64,000 nt of DNA from Lysinibacillus sp. SGAir0095 (lineage in GTDB: Bacteria; Bacillota; Bacilli; Bacillales_A; Planococcaceae). The stretch is taken from positions 2,380,001 to 2,444,000 of the forward strand of contig NZ_CP028083.1 of the NCBI RefSeq assembly GCF_005491425.1. Direction: 5' to 3'. Position numbers and translations under genes: made by a program. Below are positions 1 to 9,441 of this stretch, piece after piece; the first letter of the stretch is position 1, and each line of letters starts with the position of its first letter. Under the pieces are notes generated by a model. It searched no databases. It worked only from the letters and a program-made list of their open reading frames with translations, and was not told the origin of the DNA.

Positions 1-867
1 AATAGGTGCATCTAAATCAAATAAACAGTGTTCTGCAATAATTGCAGCTACTTCACTCATAATGCTGCCTTCTTTATTATCTTCAGTAACTAATAAAACT
101 TTCCCAGTTTTACTTGCTGCTTCAATGATTGCTTCTTTATCTAAAGGATAAACAGTCCGCAAGTCCAATATATGCGCCTCGATCCCATCATCTGCGAGTC
201 GTTCTGCTGCTTGAATGGCAAAGTTTACTGCTAAACCATAGGTAATAACCGTGATATCCTCACCTTCACGTTTTACATCAGCTTTTCCAATAGGTACTAC
301 ATAATCATCAGACGGTACTTCTCCTTTTATTAAACGGTAGGCACGTTTATGCTCGAAGAATAATACTGGGTCTTCGTCTCGTATTGCCGCCTTTAACAAA
401 CCTTTTGCATCGTAAGGATTAGAAGGAATGACAATTTTCAGTCCAGGAGTACCAGCAAACAATGCTTCCACGGACTGAGAGTGATACAGTGCGCCATGTA
501 TTCCCCCACCAAATGGTGCTCGAACAACGAGAGGGCAATTCCAATCATTATTTGATCTATAGCGAATTTTTGCCGCCTCTGAGACAATCTGATTCACAGC
601 AGGCATAATGAAGTCAGCAAATTGCATCTCGGCAATTGGACGCATTCCCACCATTGCTGCACCTATTGCAACACCTGCAATTGCACTTTCTGCTAATGGA
701 GTATCGAGTACACGATATTCCCCAAACTTATCATACAGTCCAGCAGTCGCTTTAAATACGCCACCTTTGAGGCCAACATCTTCACCTAAAATAAAGACAC
801 GCTCATCTCTTTCCATTTCTTCCTTCATTGCCATTTGAATAGCTTCAATATATGAAATCACAGCCAT
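1..867 (-). CDS. bkdAB: Branched-chain 2-oxoacid dehydrogenase E1 beta subunit (partial)
   Basis: Reverse-strand reading frame that runs off the left edge, so about 289 N-terminal residues are present and the C-terminus is missing. The translation begins MAVISYIEAIQMAMKEEME and contains the transketolase-type stretches FILGEDVGLKGGVFKAT, DTPLAESAIAG and RAPFGGGIHGALYHSQS, as in E1 beta subunits. With E1 alpha it decarboxylates branched-chain 2-oxoacids using thiamine diphosphate. Its ATG overlaps the E1 alpha stop by one base (TAATG), which implies translational coupling. The E2 gene would be expected beyond the window edge. Confidence 0.93.
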   Translation of the reverse strand, partial: MAVISYIEAIQMAMKEEMERDERVFILGEDVGLKGGVFKATAGLYDKFGEYRVLDTPLAESAIAGVAIGAAMVGMRPIAEMQFADFIMPAVNQIVSEAAKIRYRSNNDWNCPLVVRAPFGGGIHGALYHSQSVEALFAGTPGLKIVIPSNPYDAKGLLKAAIRDEDPVLFFEHKRAYRLIKGEVPSDDYVVPIGKADVKREGEDITVITYGLAVNFAIQAAERLADDGIEAHILDLRTVYPLDKEAIIEAASKTGKVLLVTEDNKEGSIMSEVAAIIAEHCLFDLDAPI

Positions 868-1877
868 TAGCTCTCTTCTCCTTCCTCGTACACATATTTC
901 AGTGCATCCTCTGGAGCTGCATACGGAGCATTTTCCGCATAATTTGTAGCTTCATTGACAATCGTCATCACTTTCTCGTTGAGTTTTGTAAGATCGTCCT
1001 CTGTTGCTACCTTCGATTCAATTAGATAGTTTTCAAACAATTTAATCGGATCATTTGCCTTACCTTCTGCAATATCCTCAGCCGTACGATATTGACGATC
1101 ATCATCATCTGATGAATGCGCTGTCAATCGATACGTGACTGTTTCAATCAAGCTTGGTCCTTCACCACGTCTTGCTCGATCTGCCGCCTCTTTTACAACC
1201 TTGTATACTTCTAATGGATTCTTGCCGTCTACTGTTACCCCGGGCATTCCATATCCGATTGCTCGATCAGAAACCTTTGCACAGCCTAATTGCTTTTCAA
1301 TTGGAACAGATATCGCATATTGATTGTTTTCTACCATAATAATAACTGGCAGTTTATGAACTCCCGCAAAATTAGCCCCTTCATGAAAGTCTCCTTGATT
1401 TGTTGAGCCTTCCCCGAGAGTGACAAATGCTAAGTAATCCTGATCTCTCATTTTACCTGCTAGTGCTACACCAACAGCATGGGGAATTTGTGTCGCTACA
1501 GGTGATGAACCTGTTAAAATGCGATTTTTCTTTTGTCCAAAGTGACCAGGCATCTGGCGTCCACCCGAGTTTGGATCATCCGCCTTTGCAAACGCAGAAA
1601 GCATTAAATCCTTTGGTGTCATGCCAAAGTGTAAAACTACTCCCATATCGCGATAATATGGAGCTATATAATCCTTCGAATGATCAAGAGCAAATGCCGC
1701 TCCTACTTGTGCTGCTTCTTGTCCTTGACAAGAAATAACAAATGGAATTTTACCAGCACGATTTAGCAACCACATTCTCTCATCTAGTCTTCTTGCCGTT
1801 AACATCGTTTCATACATTTGTAGTACCTGTTCATCAGAAAGTCCTAATTGCTGATGTTGAACCTTTTCTACTCCCAT
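867..1877 (-). CDS. bkdAA: Branched-chain 2-oxoacid dehydrogenase E1 alpha subunit
   Basis: 336 residues. The thiamine diphosphate motif is seen as LGEGSTNQGDFHEG, closing with VENNQYAIS, and the phosphorylation-loop-like YRLTAHSSDDD follows. These are typical of E1 alpha of the branched-chain 2-oxoacid dehydrogenase. I chose the ATG at 1877 (MGVEKVQ) because an AAAGGGG ribosome-binding site lies about nine bases upstream. An ATG three codons earlier sits directly against that site. It follows lpdV after about 120 bases and is coupled to E1 beta. The complex makes branched acyl-CoA primers for anteiso and iso fatty acids. Confidence 0.95.
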   Translation of the reverse strand: MGVEKVQHQQLGLSDEQVLQMYETMLTARRLDERMWLLNRAGKIPFVISCQGQEAAQVGAAFALDHSKDYIAPYYRDMGVVLHFGMTPKDLMLSAFAKADDPNSGGRQMPGHFGQKKNRILTGSSPVATQIPHAVGVALAGKMRDQDYLAFVTLGEGSTNQGDFHEGANFAGVHKLPVIIMVENNQYAISVPIEKQLGCAKVSDRAIGYGMPGVTVDGKNPLEVYKVVKEAADRARRGEGPSLIETVTYRLTAHSSDDDDRQYRTAEDIAEGKANDPIKLFENYLIESKVATEDDLTKLNEKVMTIVNEATNYAENAPYAAPEDALKYVYEEGEES

Positions 1878-2001
1878 ATAAAACATCCCCTTTCAATAAA
1901 GTGGAAAGCTTCATTTAATAGTCATTGATAATATTTATTAGTAGATTATCGATTGGATGCACGATTCACATTGATACGCGAGAATCTATTAACCTAGTCT
2001 C

Positions 2002-3420
2002 TTAAAAATGAATTGCTCTTCCCTCTACAGCAAGAGCAGCTTCACCAATAATCTCACTAAGTGATGGATGAGGGTGAATCGTCTCTCCAATTTCCCACGG
2101 TGTAGCATCTAGTAACATTCCCAGTGCTGTTTCTGAAATAAGATCGGTTACATGTGGTCCGATCATATGAACACCTATCAGATCATTTGTATCTTGATCT
2201 GCTATTATTTTAACAAATCCTTCAGCATCCCCATACACTAAAGCTTTACCAATGCCTTTAAACGGGAACTTTCCTACTTTTATGTTGATCCCTTTATTTT
2301 TTGCTTGTTCCTCTGTTAAACCAATACTTGCGGCTTCAGGATAGCTATAAATACAACGTGCAACGTTAGTATAATCAAGCTGTTTTTTTTCTCCATTAGC
2401 AATATGTTCAACTGCCGCAATTCCTTCATGTGACGCGATATGAGCTAACTGCATCCCCCCGATAACATCACCAATCGCGTAAATATGCTTTTCTTTTGTT
2501 TGATAGACATCATTCACTTTAATAAAATTCGAGTCACATTCAATCTCTGTATTATCTAATCCAATACCATCGATATTACCCACACGACCAACGGCTACTA
2601 AAAGTTTCTCTGCAAATAAGGATCGATTCTCTCCTTTTGTATGCACAGTAGCTCTAATACCGTCCTTTAATTCAATGGATTCTGAAAGTAATTCAGCATT
2701 TTTTATAATTTCCACACCTCTTTTTACAAGGTGTTTTTCCATTTCATTTGACACTTCTAAATCTTCGCTTGGCAGAATTCTATCGCCATACTCTAAAACT
2801 GTAACCTTTACCCCAAAATCTGCTAGCATTGAAGCCCATTCAATTCCTATGACTCCTCCACCAACAATAATGATGGAAGAAGGCAGGGCTTCTAATTCCA
2901 AAGCGTGATCTGATGAAAGAATCGTTTGTCCGTCAACATTTATCCCATTTAAATCTCTTGGTTTTGATCCTGTTGCTATAATGACATTTTTCGGAAGCAG
3001 CATTTCATTTTCTTGACCTGACATTTCAACTGAAATTGTTCCTGGCATCGGCGAGAAGATAGAAGGACCTAATATTCTACCTATTCCATGATAGACATCG
3101 ATTTTCCCCTTTTTAATCAATGCTTTCACGCCATTATGAAGCTGCTCTACGATTGATTTTTTTCTATCTTGAACTTGCCCAAAATTCAGCATCACTTCTG
3201 GTGTTTCTACCCCAAAACTTTTTGCATTGATTGTTTGACGGTAAACCTCCGCACTTCTAAGTAACGCTTTACTTGGGATACATCCTTTATGAAGGCAAGT
3301 ACCACCTAATTGCTCTTTTTCAACTATGGCCGTCTTAAGTCCAAGCTGAGAGGCTCTAATTGCTGCTACATAGCCCCCTGTTCCACCACCCAGAATGACT
3401 AAATCATATTCATGAGCCAA
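2002..3420 (-). CDS. lpdV: Dihydrolipoamide dehydrogenase E3 of the bkd complex
   Basis: About 472 residues. An FAD-binding GGGTGGYVAAIRASQLG sits at the N-terminus, the redox disulphide is GGTCLHKGCIPSKALL, an NAD-binding GGGVIGIEWASMLADFG follows, and the C-terminal HPHPSLSEI carries the catalytic His-Glu pair. The start is a TTG (LAHEYDLVILGGG) seven bases after an AGGAGGG site. An upstream in-frame extension has no ribosome-binding site and no homology. It reoxidises lipoyl groups of the E2 subunit. Linkage to bcd and bkdAA/AB marks it as the branched-chain-specific E3. Confidence 0.95.
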   Translation of the reverse strand: MAHEYDLVILGGGTGGYVAAIRASQLGLKTAIVEKEQLGGTCLHKGCIPSKALLRSAEVYRQTINAKSFGVETPEVMLNFGQVQDRKKSIVEQLHNGVKALIKKGKIDVYHGIGRILGPSIFSPMPGTISVEMSGQENEMLLPKNVIIATGSKPRDLNGINVDGQTILSSDHALELEALPSSIIIVGGGVIGIEWASMLADFGVKVTVLEYGDRILPSEDLEVSNEMEKHLVKRGVEIIKNAELLSESIELKDGIRATVHTKGENRSLFAEKLLVAVGRVGNIDGIGLDNTEIECDSNFIKVNDVYQTKEKHIYAIGDVIGGMQLAHIASHEGIAAVEHIANGEKKQLDYTNVARCIYSYPEAASIGLTEEQAKNKGINIKVGKFPFKGIGKALVYGDAEGFVKIIADQDTNDLIGVHMIGPHVTDLISETALGMLLDATPWEIGETIHPHPSLSEIIGEAALAVEGRAIHF

Positions 3421-3492
3421 ATAAATCCCTCCTACCCAAATTGGGAAGCAAAGAAATTCTTCACTTCCCACATTGACTTTCAAAACTATATA

Positions 3493-4587
3493 TTATCTTC
3501 CGTTTAATATATTTTTCCCATTCTTTAAAAATTGAGAGCGGGATTTTGCTAAACGCTCAATTCGTTCCTCTGCAAGACGATTTGCCGCTAGATATGTCGG
3601 AATACTATCACGTTTTGAGATTTCAAATATCTTCTCAATACTATCATAGATTGTTTCTACTCGTTTCATTGCTCTGTCTCTATTATAACCATATAATTCA
3701 TCTGCAACATTAATTACTCCACCTGCATTAATAACGTAATCAGGTGCATAAACGATACCCATTTCGTGAATTATATCGCCATGCTTTGAATCTTTTAGCT
3801 GATTATTCGCAGACCCTGCAATCACTTTTGCCTTTAATTGCGGGATTGTTTCATCATTGATGATTGCCCCTAGTGCACAAGGTGAGAAGATATCAACTTC
3901 TTGTTTATATATATCATTTGGTTCCACCGCAATAGCATCAAAGTCAGTAACTACTCTATCAATTGCTTTTTGATTGATGTCTGTTACAACTAATTTTGCG
4001 CCTTCTTTATATAAATATTCGCATAATGTATAAGCTACATTACCAAGTCCCTGAACTGCAATTGTTCGACCTTGCAGGCTATCATCGCCAAAGGCTTCTT
4101 TTGCCGCAGCCTTCATACCAAGGTAAACCCCATATGCTGTTATTGGAGAAGGATTCCCTGAAGAACCGAATGTAGGAGATATACCAGTTACATAATCCGT
4201 TTCTTCATGAATTAAATCCATGTCAGATACTGTTGTTCCAACGTCTTCAGCTGTAATGTATCGTCCATTTAGACCTTGAATAAAACGACCTAATGCACGA
4301 AACATTTCTTCATTTTTGTCTTTAAAGGGATCTCCGATAATAACAGTTTTACCTCCACCAAGGTTTAGACCTGCAGCCGCATTTTTATAAGTCATTCCTC
4401 GAGCAAGTCGAAGTGCATCTTCAATTGCTTGCTCTTCTGATGCATAAGTCCACATTCTACAACCGCCTAACGCAGGGCCAAGCGTTGTGTCATGAATAGC
4501 AATTATTGCTTTCAGTCCAGAAGATTTATCTTGGCAAAAAACTACTTGTTCATAATCGTATTTTTCTAAGTATTTAAAGATTTCCAT
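3493..4587 (-). CDS. bcd: Leucine dehydrogenase
   Basis: 364 residues, the normal size for leucine/branched-chain amino acid dehydrogenases. The glycine-rich substrate loop is seen as LGGCRMW, the catalytic lysine region as [15 protein letters not shown], and the NAD fold as [15 protein letters not shown]. It oxidatively deaminates Leu, Val and Ile to 2-oxoacids, the substrates of the downstream dehydrogenase. GGAGGG lies six bases before the ATG. It is first in the leftward cluster bcd-lpdV-bkdAA-bkdAB. In B. subtilis ptb, buk and bkdR accompany these genes, but none is seen here. Confidence 0.96.
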   Translation of the reverse strand: MEIFKYLEKYDYEQVVFCQDKSSGLKAIIAIHDTTLGPALGGCRMWTYASEEQAIEDALRLARGMTYKNAAAGLNLGGGKTVIIGDPFKDKNEEMFRALGRFIQGLNGRYITAEDVGTTVSDMDLIHEETDYVTGISPTFGSSGNPSPITAYGVYLGMKAAAKEAFGDDSLQGRTIAVQGLGNVAYTLCEYLYKEGAKLVVTDINQKAIDRVVTDFDAIAVEPNDIYKQEVDIFSPCALGAIINDETIPQLKAKVIAGSANNQLKDSKHGDIIHEMGIVYAPDYVINAGGVINVADELYGYNRDRAMKRVETIYDSIEKIFEISKRDSIPTYLAANRLAEERIERLAKSRSQFLKNGKNILNGR

Positions 4588-4603
4588 TACAATCCCTCCA
4601 AGA

Positions 4604-4618
4604 AGTAAGCGTTTTCTT
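4604..4618 (-). promoter_or_regulatory. cre-like site in the bcd leader
   Basis: Read on the minus strand, AAGAAAACGCTTACT matches the catabolite-responsive element pattern WTGNAANCGNWNNCW at all defined positions but one (A for T at position 2). It lies about 17 bases upstream of the bcd start codon, just before the ribosome-binding site, where CcpA binding would block transcription. A TATAAT hexamer lies further upstream. Function is inferred from the match alone. Confidence 0.4.
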
Positions 4619-4871
4619 TCTCGAATATTACTTAAATTAACTCAAATTATACAGATACTTCTAAAAACCATTCTAAAACATTTTGAAAATTTCTTACCTA
4701 TATTAAACATACTTTTAATTCTGGAAATAGGCAACCATAATTCCTAAAATTGTTATATTGAGAATCTTTCGAACTATCAGAAATATTTTTCTCCTTTAAG
4801 TAAAGTTTTGTGTTTCTTGACTTTCAAATTGACCATTGTACAATAAAAGAAATAGAGAGGTGTTAGGACAA

Positions 4872-5102
4872 ATGGCAAGAATGTTAGCGTTTATTGTTAT
4901 GTTAATTCCCGCATTAATGGCTGGAGCTGGAATCAAATTTATGAGGGATACATTATTCGGCAAATTAATCTCACCATTTCCTTGGTTATGGCTACAATTT
5001 ATCATAGGCATCATTTTCTTAGTTGTTGGGCTAGGATTTTTTGCAGGCTTTTTGTTCCATAGAGATCGAAAAAATGGGAAAATCCCACCTAAGGTGCAAT
5101 AA
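4872..5102 (+). CDS. yqzF: DUF2627 membrane protein (YqzF-like)
   Basis: 76 residues when started at the ATG at 4872 (MARMLAFIVMLIPALMAG), which has a GAGAGGTG site nine bases upstream. A longer in-frame extension lacks such a site. Two hydrophobic helices (residues about 3-22 and 40-62) are followed by a basic tail, FHRDRKNGKIPPKVQ. The family is DUF2627, called YqzF in B. subtilis, where it likewise lies between the glycerophosphodiesterase gene and the bkd operon. The function is not known. Confidence 0.8.
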   Translation: MARMLAFIVMLIPALMAGAGIKFMRDTLFGKLISPFPWLWLQFIIGIIFLVVGLGFFAGFLFHRDRKNGKIPPKVQ

Positions 5103-5135
5103 GTCCGAAATTTCAAATTTTTTTGAAATAAAAAA

Positions 5136-5183
5136 CAGACGTTCAATATTAGGATAACCAAATTCCTTATAATTGAACGTCTG
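5136..5183. terminator. Bidirectional terminator between yqzF and yqiK
   Basis: The arms CAGACGTTCAAT (5136-5147) and ATTGAACGTCTG (5172-5183) form a perfect 12-bp stem, flanked by an A-run on the left and a T-run on the right, so it can work in both directions. The stop codon of the leftward phosphodiesterase (5167-5169) lies in the loop. Confidence 0.8.
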
Positions 5184-5913
5184 TTTTATTATTTTTACTT
5201 TTTTCTGCGTTAGCAACAGTATCAGGAAAATCAGTAATCCACCCGATTACCGAGGTATCAGGATTCGCTAAAAACTTTTCTTTTCCAGTTATAGCGTAGT
5301 AACGTAATCCCTTCCCGACACTAGAGCATGCCTTAAAATATTCAGGTTTATAGTATTTTTTATGTGCATGAACAGCATCAATATGGGATTGTTGCCGTAG
5401 TTCCTGCCAGTTAAATTTTTTTGTTACAATGATGGCAGTTTGGGCATCTGGTCTTTGCATTTTAACCAGTTTTAATAATTCGTCATGGAATGAGGAAAAA
5501 TGGCTTCCTTTTGGTAAAGCCAATCCTTTTAAGCCGTCAATAATTGCTTTTTGATTATTTAACAGTGATTCCTTCAATTCAATGTTTAAAGGCATACTGT
5601 ATAGATTTGCCCACTCCACTACTTTCTGTAATGTAGGTATCCGTTCTTTTGAAAATTTTCTGAAAAAGTGCTTTCCAAGCGGATAGCTTAATAATTCTTC
5701 ATAAGTGCATTCAGTGATTTTCTTTTTTAAGCCAGTCAAACGAAACAAGTCTAAATCATGATATACAACCAAACAATTATCCTTTGTACATTGAACATCC
5801 AACTCAATACCATCAGCACCTAGTTTTCTAGCTTTTTCGAAGGCTTTCAAAGTATTTTCCAAAGCATAACCAGATGCTCCCCGGTGTGCAAATATAGGGA
5901 TTCGGTTTGTCAT
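5167..5913 (-). CDS. yqiK: Glycerophosphodiester phosphodiesterase
   Basis: 248 residues of the GDPD family. The N-terminal catalytic signature is seen as FAHRGASGYALENTLKAF followed by DGIELDVQCTKD and VVYHDLDLFRLTG, with the usual His, Glu and Asp residues; NIELKES holds a further acidic ligand. There is no signal peptide, so it should act in the cytoplasm, hydrolysing glycerophosphodiesters to glycerol 3-phosphate. The ATG follows the upstream DUF342 stop directly (TAAATG). The last codons overlap the downstream terminator hairpin. Confidence 0.92.
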   Translation of the reverse strand: MTNRIPIFAHRGASGYALENTLKAFEKARKLGADGIELDVQCTKDNCLVVYHDLDLFRLTGLKKKITECTYEELLSYPLGKHFFRKFSKERIPTLQKVVEWANLYSMPLNIELKESLLNNQKAIIDGLKGLALPKGSHFSSFHDELLKLVKMQRPDAQTAIIVTKKFNWQELRQQSHIDAVHAHKKYYKPEYFKACSSVGKGLRYYAITGKEKFLANPDTSVIGWITDFPDTVANAEKSKNNKTDVQL

Positions 5914-7485
5914 TTATACATTCAACTCTCCAAATTCTATCAAAAACTTCCCCTTTGTACTTTTGTTAAGTAAAGAGGATTTATTGCCAATCTGAATAGA
6001 GGTACCTGGGTTTGCCTCTTTCGTGATCATAATTTCTTCTTTTCCAATTTGCTTAAGATCGATAATAAGTTGTTGTATCTCTTTATCGATTTGCTCACAG
6101 TATGATTTCTTTTTTTGTAAATCTTCTTCTAAAATGCGTAAACTTTGAAGCTGCATTCTGTTTAGATTACTTTTATGTTTATTTACTTCATTTACTTTGA
6201 CTGTTAACTGTAACGCTTCTTCACGTGAGCTCTTCAACAAGGCAGCCTTTTCTTGGATTATGTCATGGGCTTCCTGTTTGCTTAAGCTTTCAATAACCAA
6301 CTCAGTACGCCTTTCTAATCGGTTTCCTGAAATTGCGGTTACAATTGTATTTTTGGCGACAGCTTTTCCACCAATAATTTTTCCTTTATTGGCATCAAGC
6401 AAAATCGTGTTTGCAACTAAATAGGAGCCTAAAGAATAAAAGCCAATAACAATTTCGTTCTGTGCAAACAAATTCGCATCGTTCACATGTCTTACAAAAA
6501 TGCTGCCGCCTGCTTTCACTTCCGTTTCACCAAGCCCAAAAATGCCACCCTTTATATAGATATCACCATTTTCCGACTTAATTAATTTCGCCCCGGTTAC
6601 CCCTTCAGGACTTTCAATTGAGATATCTCCAGTGGCATATACAGAAAACCCACTATTTACTGTACCACGGATGGAAACCGAACCATCAAATTCAATGTTG
6701 CCTGTCGCTATTCCTACATCACCATCAATATTCAAATGATTATTAACAGTAAGTAATCCTTGATGGTTTTCTACAGCCCCGTTCTTGGCAGCATAGAGCA
6801 CAATTTTGTTATTTTCTGCTACCTCATAGGCAGCTTGTGGATCATAATGAAGAGGTTCATCATTTCCAAATGGTGCAGGAACACTTTCTCCCAGAATATT
6901 TTTCCCTTCTATTCCAGGTTGAGGTGGAATTTTTTCTCCCAACCAGTCTCCTTCTTTGATTTCAAAAATAAAGTTCATTTCAAAGTAATTTGCTTTTCCA
7001 TCTTCATGAATGACTGGTTTTCTTTCAGGAATTTCTAAATAGGTTATTTTTGCATCTTCCCCCTTCGTAGGTTGTGTACCTTCAGCTATGCAATATGACT
7101 TTCCTGTAATTAACTTGTGAAGATCAATATCTTTAATGCCATGAATAATTTGATGTCTAATTAATAGTTCATTTAGATTTTGCTTGATTGTATCTTGATT
7201 ATTTTTAACTTCTTCGTTCGTCTCATTCAACGAAATATTGGCTGACATTTTGTCCCTTGATATTTCTAATTCAATGACAGGAAGCCATTGACCAATTTCA
7301 ACCGGTTGAGCTGATTCACTCCCTAATGCATTTTTAAGGAGTGCAAAATTGGTTAATCGAATTCTTGGATACTTACGTAAAAGTTGATCGAATTCTTTCA
7401 ACTGAAAATTAGGTTGCATTGTTTTTAAGAACACTTTTTTGTTTTCTTCAATAATCTCTACAAATTCGTTTGCAAAAATAAACAT
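5914..7485 (-). CDS. DUF342/FapA-family protein
   Basis: About 523 residues. The central region (roughly residues 150-380) has the repetitive Gly-rich beta-helix pattern of DUF342/FapA proteins, for example LTVNNHLNIDGDVGIATGNIE and SIRGTVNSGFSVYATGDIS. A coiled-coil segment (about residues 400-480) follows, rich in Lys, Glu and Leu. The chosen ATG (MFIFANEFVEI) lies six bases after a GGGGTG site. FapA-like proteins are cytoplasmic and some relate to polymer or envelope functions, but the role here is unknown. It forms a two-gene operon with the phosphodiesterase. Confidence 0.85.
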   Translation of the reverse strand: MFIFANEFVEIIEENKKVFLKTMQPNFQLKEFDQLLRKYPRIRLTNFALLKNALGSESAQPVEIGQWLPVIELEISRDKMSANISLNETNEEVKNNQDTIKQNLNELLIRHQIIHGIKDIDLHKLITGKSYCIAEGTQPTKGEDAKITYLEIPERKPVIHEDGKANYFEMNFIFEIKEGDWLGEKIPPQPGIEGKNILGESVPAPFGNDEPLHYDPQAAYEVAENNKIVLYAAKNGAVENHQGLLTVNNHLNIDGDVGIATGNIEFDGSVSIRGTVNSGFSVYATGDISIESPEGVTGAKLIKSENGDIYIKGGIFGLGETEVKAGGSIFVRHVNDANLFAQNEIVIGFYSLGSYLVANTILLDANKGKIIGGKAVAKNTIVTAISGNRLERRTELVIESLSKQEAHDIIQEKAALLKSSREEALQLTVKVNEVNKHKSNLNRMQLQSLRILEEDLQKKKSYCEQIDKEIQQLIIDLKQIGKEEIMITKEANPGTSIQIGNKSSLLNKSTKGKFLIEFGELNV

Positions 7486-7685
7486 ACGTAACACCCCTAC
7501 GAACTAGTATAATTATAATATGCCAGTTTGTTTAGGGGGAATGTTCTAAAATAGTAAAATTATAACTTTCGATTCACTCAAACTTTGTTATTTCTAAAAA
7601 AAATATATTTTGTAATTTATTCTACCTATTCTTTTGGAATTCTTAATTTATGTATAGTTTTTTATTCTACTGGCTCCCACATGAA

Positions 7686-8450
7686 TTACCCCTCTCTTAT
7701 TGCACGAACTGCTATTTCCTGTTCTCGTAATACAGCTTTAATATTTCTTGCAAATTCAATCGCATGTTCTCCATCCCCATGAATACAAACTGTATCTGCC
7801 TGTAATGGGACTTCAATTTGTTGAAGTGACATGACACTACCTTCTTTCACCATCTTCACAACTTGGTTTCTGGCTTGCTCGTTGTCAGTTATTAATGCAT
7901 TGAGCTGTCTACGTGGGGTTAATGTGCCATCTTGCTGATAAGTACGATCTGCAAACACTTCATGAGCTGTTTGAATCCCAATTTTACCTCCAGCCTTTGT
8001 TAATTCACTTCCCGCTAGACCAAATAACACGAGTGACGGTGAAATATCATAAACAGCTTGTGCAATTGCTTCAGCTAGTGCCGGATTCTTCGCAGCCATA
8101 TTATAAAGAGCTCCATGAGGCTTTACGTGCTGCATCGTCTCATTAAAAGTCGTCAAAAAACCTTGCAATGCTCCAACTTGATAAACAACCATGTCATAAG
8201 CTTCCTGTGGGGTAATATTCATTTCTCTTCTGCCAAAACCATTTAGATCGGGTAATCCAGGATGTGCACCAATCCTAACACCGTTTCTAATGGCAAGCTG
8301 AACCGTCTCCCTCATGACTGTTGGATCTCCAGCGTGAAAGCCGCAAGCGATATTGACAGAGGTAACATATTTTAAAATCTCCTCTTTCTCACCTAATCGG
8401 TAACGACCAAAACTTTCGCCAAAATCACAGTTTAAATCAACACGAAACAT
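7686..8450 (-). CDS. pxpA: 5-oxoprolinase subunit A (LamB/YcsF family)
   Basis: 254 residues. The family signature is seen in [16 protein letters not shown], then [31 protein letters not shown] and VKPHGALYN. PxpA with PxpB and PxpC forms the ATP-dependent prokaryotic 5-oxoprolinase that turns toxic 5-oxoproline into glutamate. AGGGGG precedes the ATG at 8450 by seven bases. The gene is divergent from pxpBC, while in B. subtilis the equivalent genes (ycsF and kipI-kipA) point the same way. Confidence 0.94.
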   Translation of the reverse strand: MFRVDLNCDFGESFGRYRLGEKEEILKYVTSVNIACGFHAGDPTVMRETVQLAIRNGVRIGAHPGLPDLNGFGRREMNITPQEAYDMVVYQVGALQGFLTTFNETMQHVKPHGALYNMAAKNPALAEAIAQAVYDISPSLVLFGLAGSELTKAGGKIGIQTAHEVFADRTYQQDGTLTPRRQLNALITDNEQARNQVVKMVKEGSVMSLQQIEVPLQADTVCIHGDGEHAIEFARNIKAVLREQEIAVRAIREG

Positions 8451-8484
8451 CAACTTTCCCCCTAACGAAGTATATATCCTTTTG

Positions 8485-8497
8485 TACCGAATTTCGG
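8485..8497. promoter_or_regulatory. Possible operator half near pxpA
   Basis: CCGAATTTCGG (8487-8497) is a perfect odd palindrome in the pxpA leader. The 11-mer TACCGAATTTC starting at 8485 recurs at 8668-8678 near pxpB. A shared operator for the divergent genes is inference. Confidence 0.3.
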
Positions 8498-8667
8498 AAT
8501 TCTAGTTTCTAAATTTCAAAAGATTGTATCATAGTTTATTTATGACAGAAAGACTAAGTTCTAAATTTAAAGAAAAATCTATTTTGTTTTTATTTTCATT
8601 TAATTTAATATTGTTTTTAAACATTATTAATTTATACTATTATTTAATTCGTTTTACTAAACTATCT

Positions 8668-8678
8668 TACCGAATTTC
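8668..8678. promoter_or_regulatory. Second copy of TACCGAATTTC near pxpB
   Basis: Exact repeat of the 11-mer at 8485-8495, in the same orientation, ending 22 bases before the pxpB start. A weak promoter-like pair (TTGTTT at 8611, TATACT at 8633, 16-base spacer) lies just upstream, so a protein bound here could block pxpB transcription. Inferred only. Confidence 0.3.
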
Positions 8679-8700
8679 AAAACTAAAGGAGGTGGTTTAC

Positions 8701-9441
8701 ATGGTAAATTTAATAGAATATGTAAAGATAAGACCTTTGGGGGACTCGGCTCTTGTGATACAGCTGGGGGATGGAATCGATGAAGCAATACATAAAAAAG
8801 TGAAATATATGATGAGTCTTTTTGAAAAACAACCCTTTGAAGGATTGATCGAAACTGTGCCAGCTTATAATAGCCTTACAGTATATTACAACCCAGTGGA
8901 GGTCTATAGTTCAAATAAACTTAACGAAAACATAATACCTTACGAAATTGTTCACTCAATTGTTCTAAAATTACTTGATAAATCTTTTGTTGCCGAATCA
9001 ACGAAAAACCGTATTATAAATATTCCTGTCGTCTACGGTGGTGAGATGGGACCCGATTTGGAATATGTCGCTTTGTATAATGGGTTAACACCAAGTGAAG
9101 TCATTTCAATTCATTCAAGTAGAGACTATCTCGTGTACATGCTGGGCTTTGCTCCAGGTTTTCCTTTTATGGGAGGCATGGACCAACAAATTGCCACACC
9201 ACGTAAAGATACACCACGTTTAGCAGTTCCACTTGGATCTATTGGCATTGCAGGAAATCAAACAGGAATCTATCCATTAGAAACCCCAGGTGGATGGCAA
9301 ATTATCGGACGTACTCCTCTTCGTTTGTTTCTTCCTGAGCTATCTCCCCCGAGCCTTCTCCAGCCGGGCGATCGTATTCAATTTACTTCAATTTCTATGG
9401 AAGAATATCGGCGGGATTGGGAGGTGATCAGATGGGAATAA
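8701..9441 (+). CDS. pxpB: 5-oxoprolinase subunit B (KipI-type)
   Basis: 246 residues from the ATG at 8701, which has AAAGGAGGTG just upstream. An upstream in-frame extension is AT-rich and not expected in this family. The signature stretches are RPLGDSALVIQLGD at the N-terminus, MLGFAPGFPFMGG, PRLAVPLGSIGIAG and GGWQIIGRTPL. KipI of B. subtilis was first described as an inhibitor of kinase A; the family's enzymatic role is as a 5-oxoprolinase subunit. It overlaps pxpC by ten bases, so the two are co-translated. Confidence 0.94.
   Translation: MVNLIEYVKIRPLGDSALVIQLGDGIDEAIHKKVKYMMSLFEKQPFEGLIETVPAYNSLTVYYNPVEVYSSNKLNENIIPYEIVHSIVLKLLDKSFVAESTKNRIINIPVVYGGEMGPDLEYVALYNGLTPSEVISIHSSRDYLVYMLGFAPGFPFMGGMDQQIATPRKDTPRLAVPLGSIGIAGNQTGIYPLETPGGWQIIGRTPLRLFLPELSPPSLLQPGDRIQFTSISMEEYRRDWEVIRWE

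Noticed and set aside
1427..1738. Forward 103-codon frame inside bkdAA
   Set aside because: Antisense shadow of a conserved enzyme gene.
8524..8700. N-terminal extension of pxpB
   Set aside because: AT-rich, no similarity to the family, and a strong ribosome-binding site marks the start at 8701.
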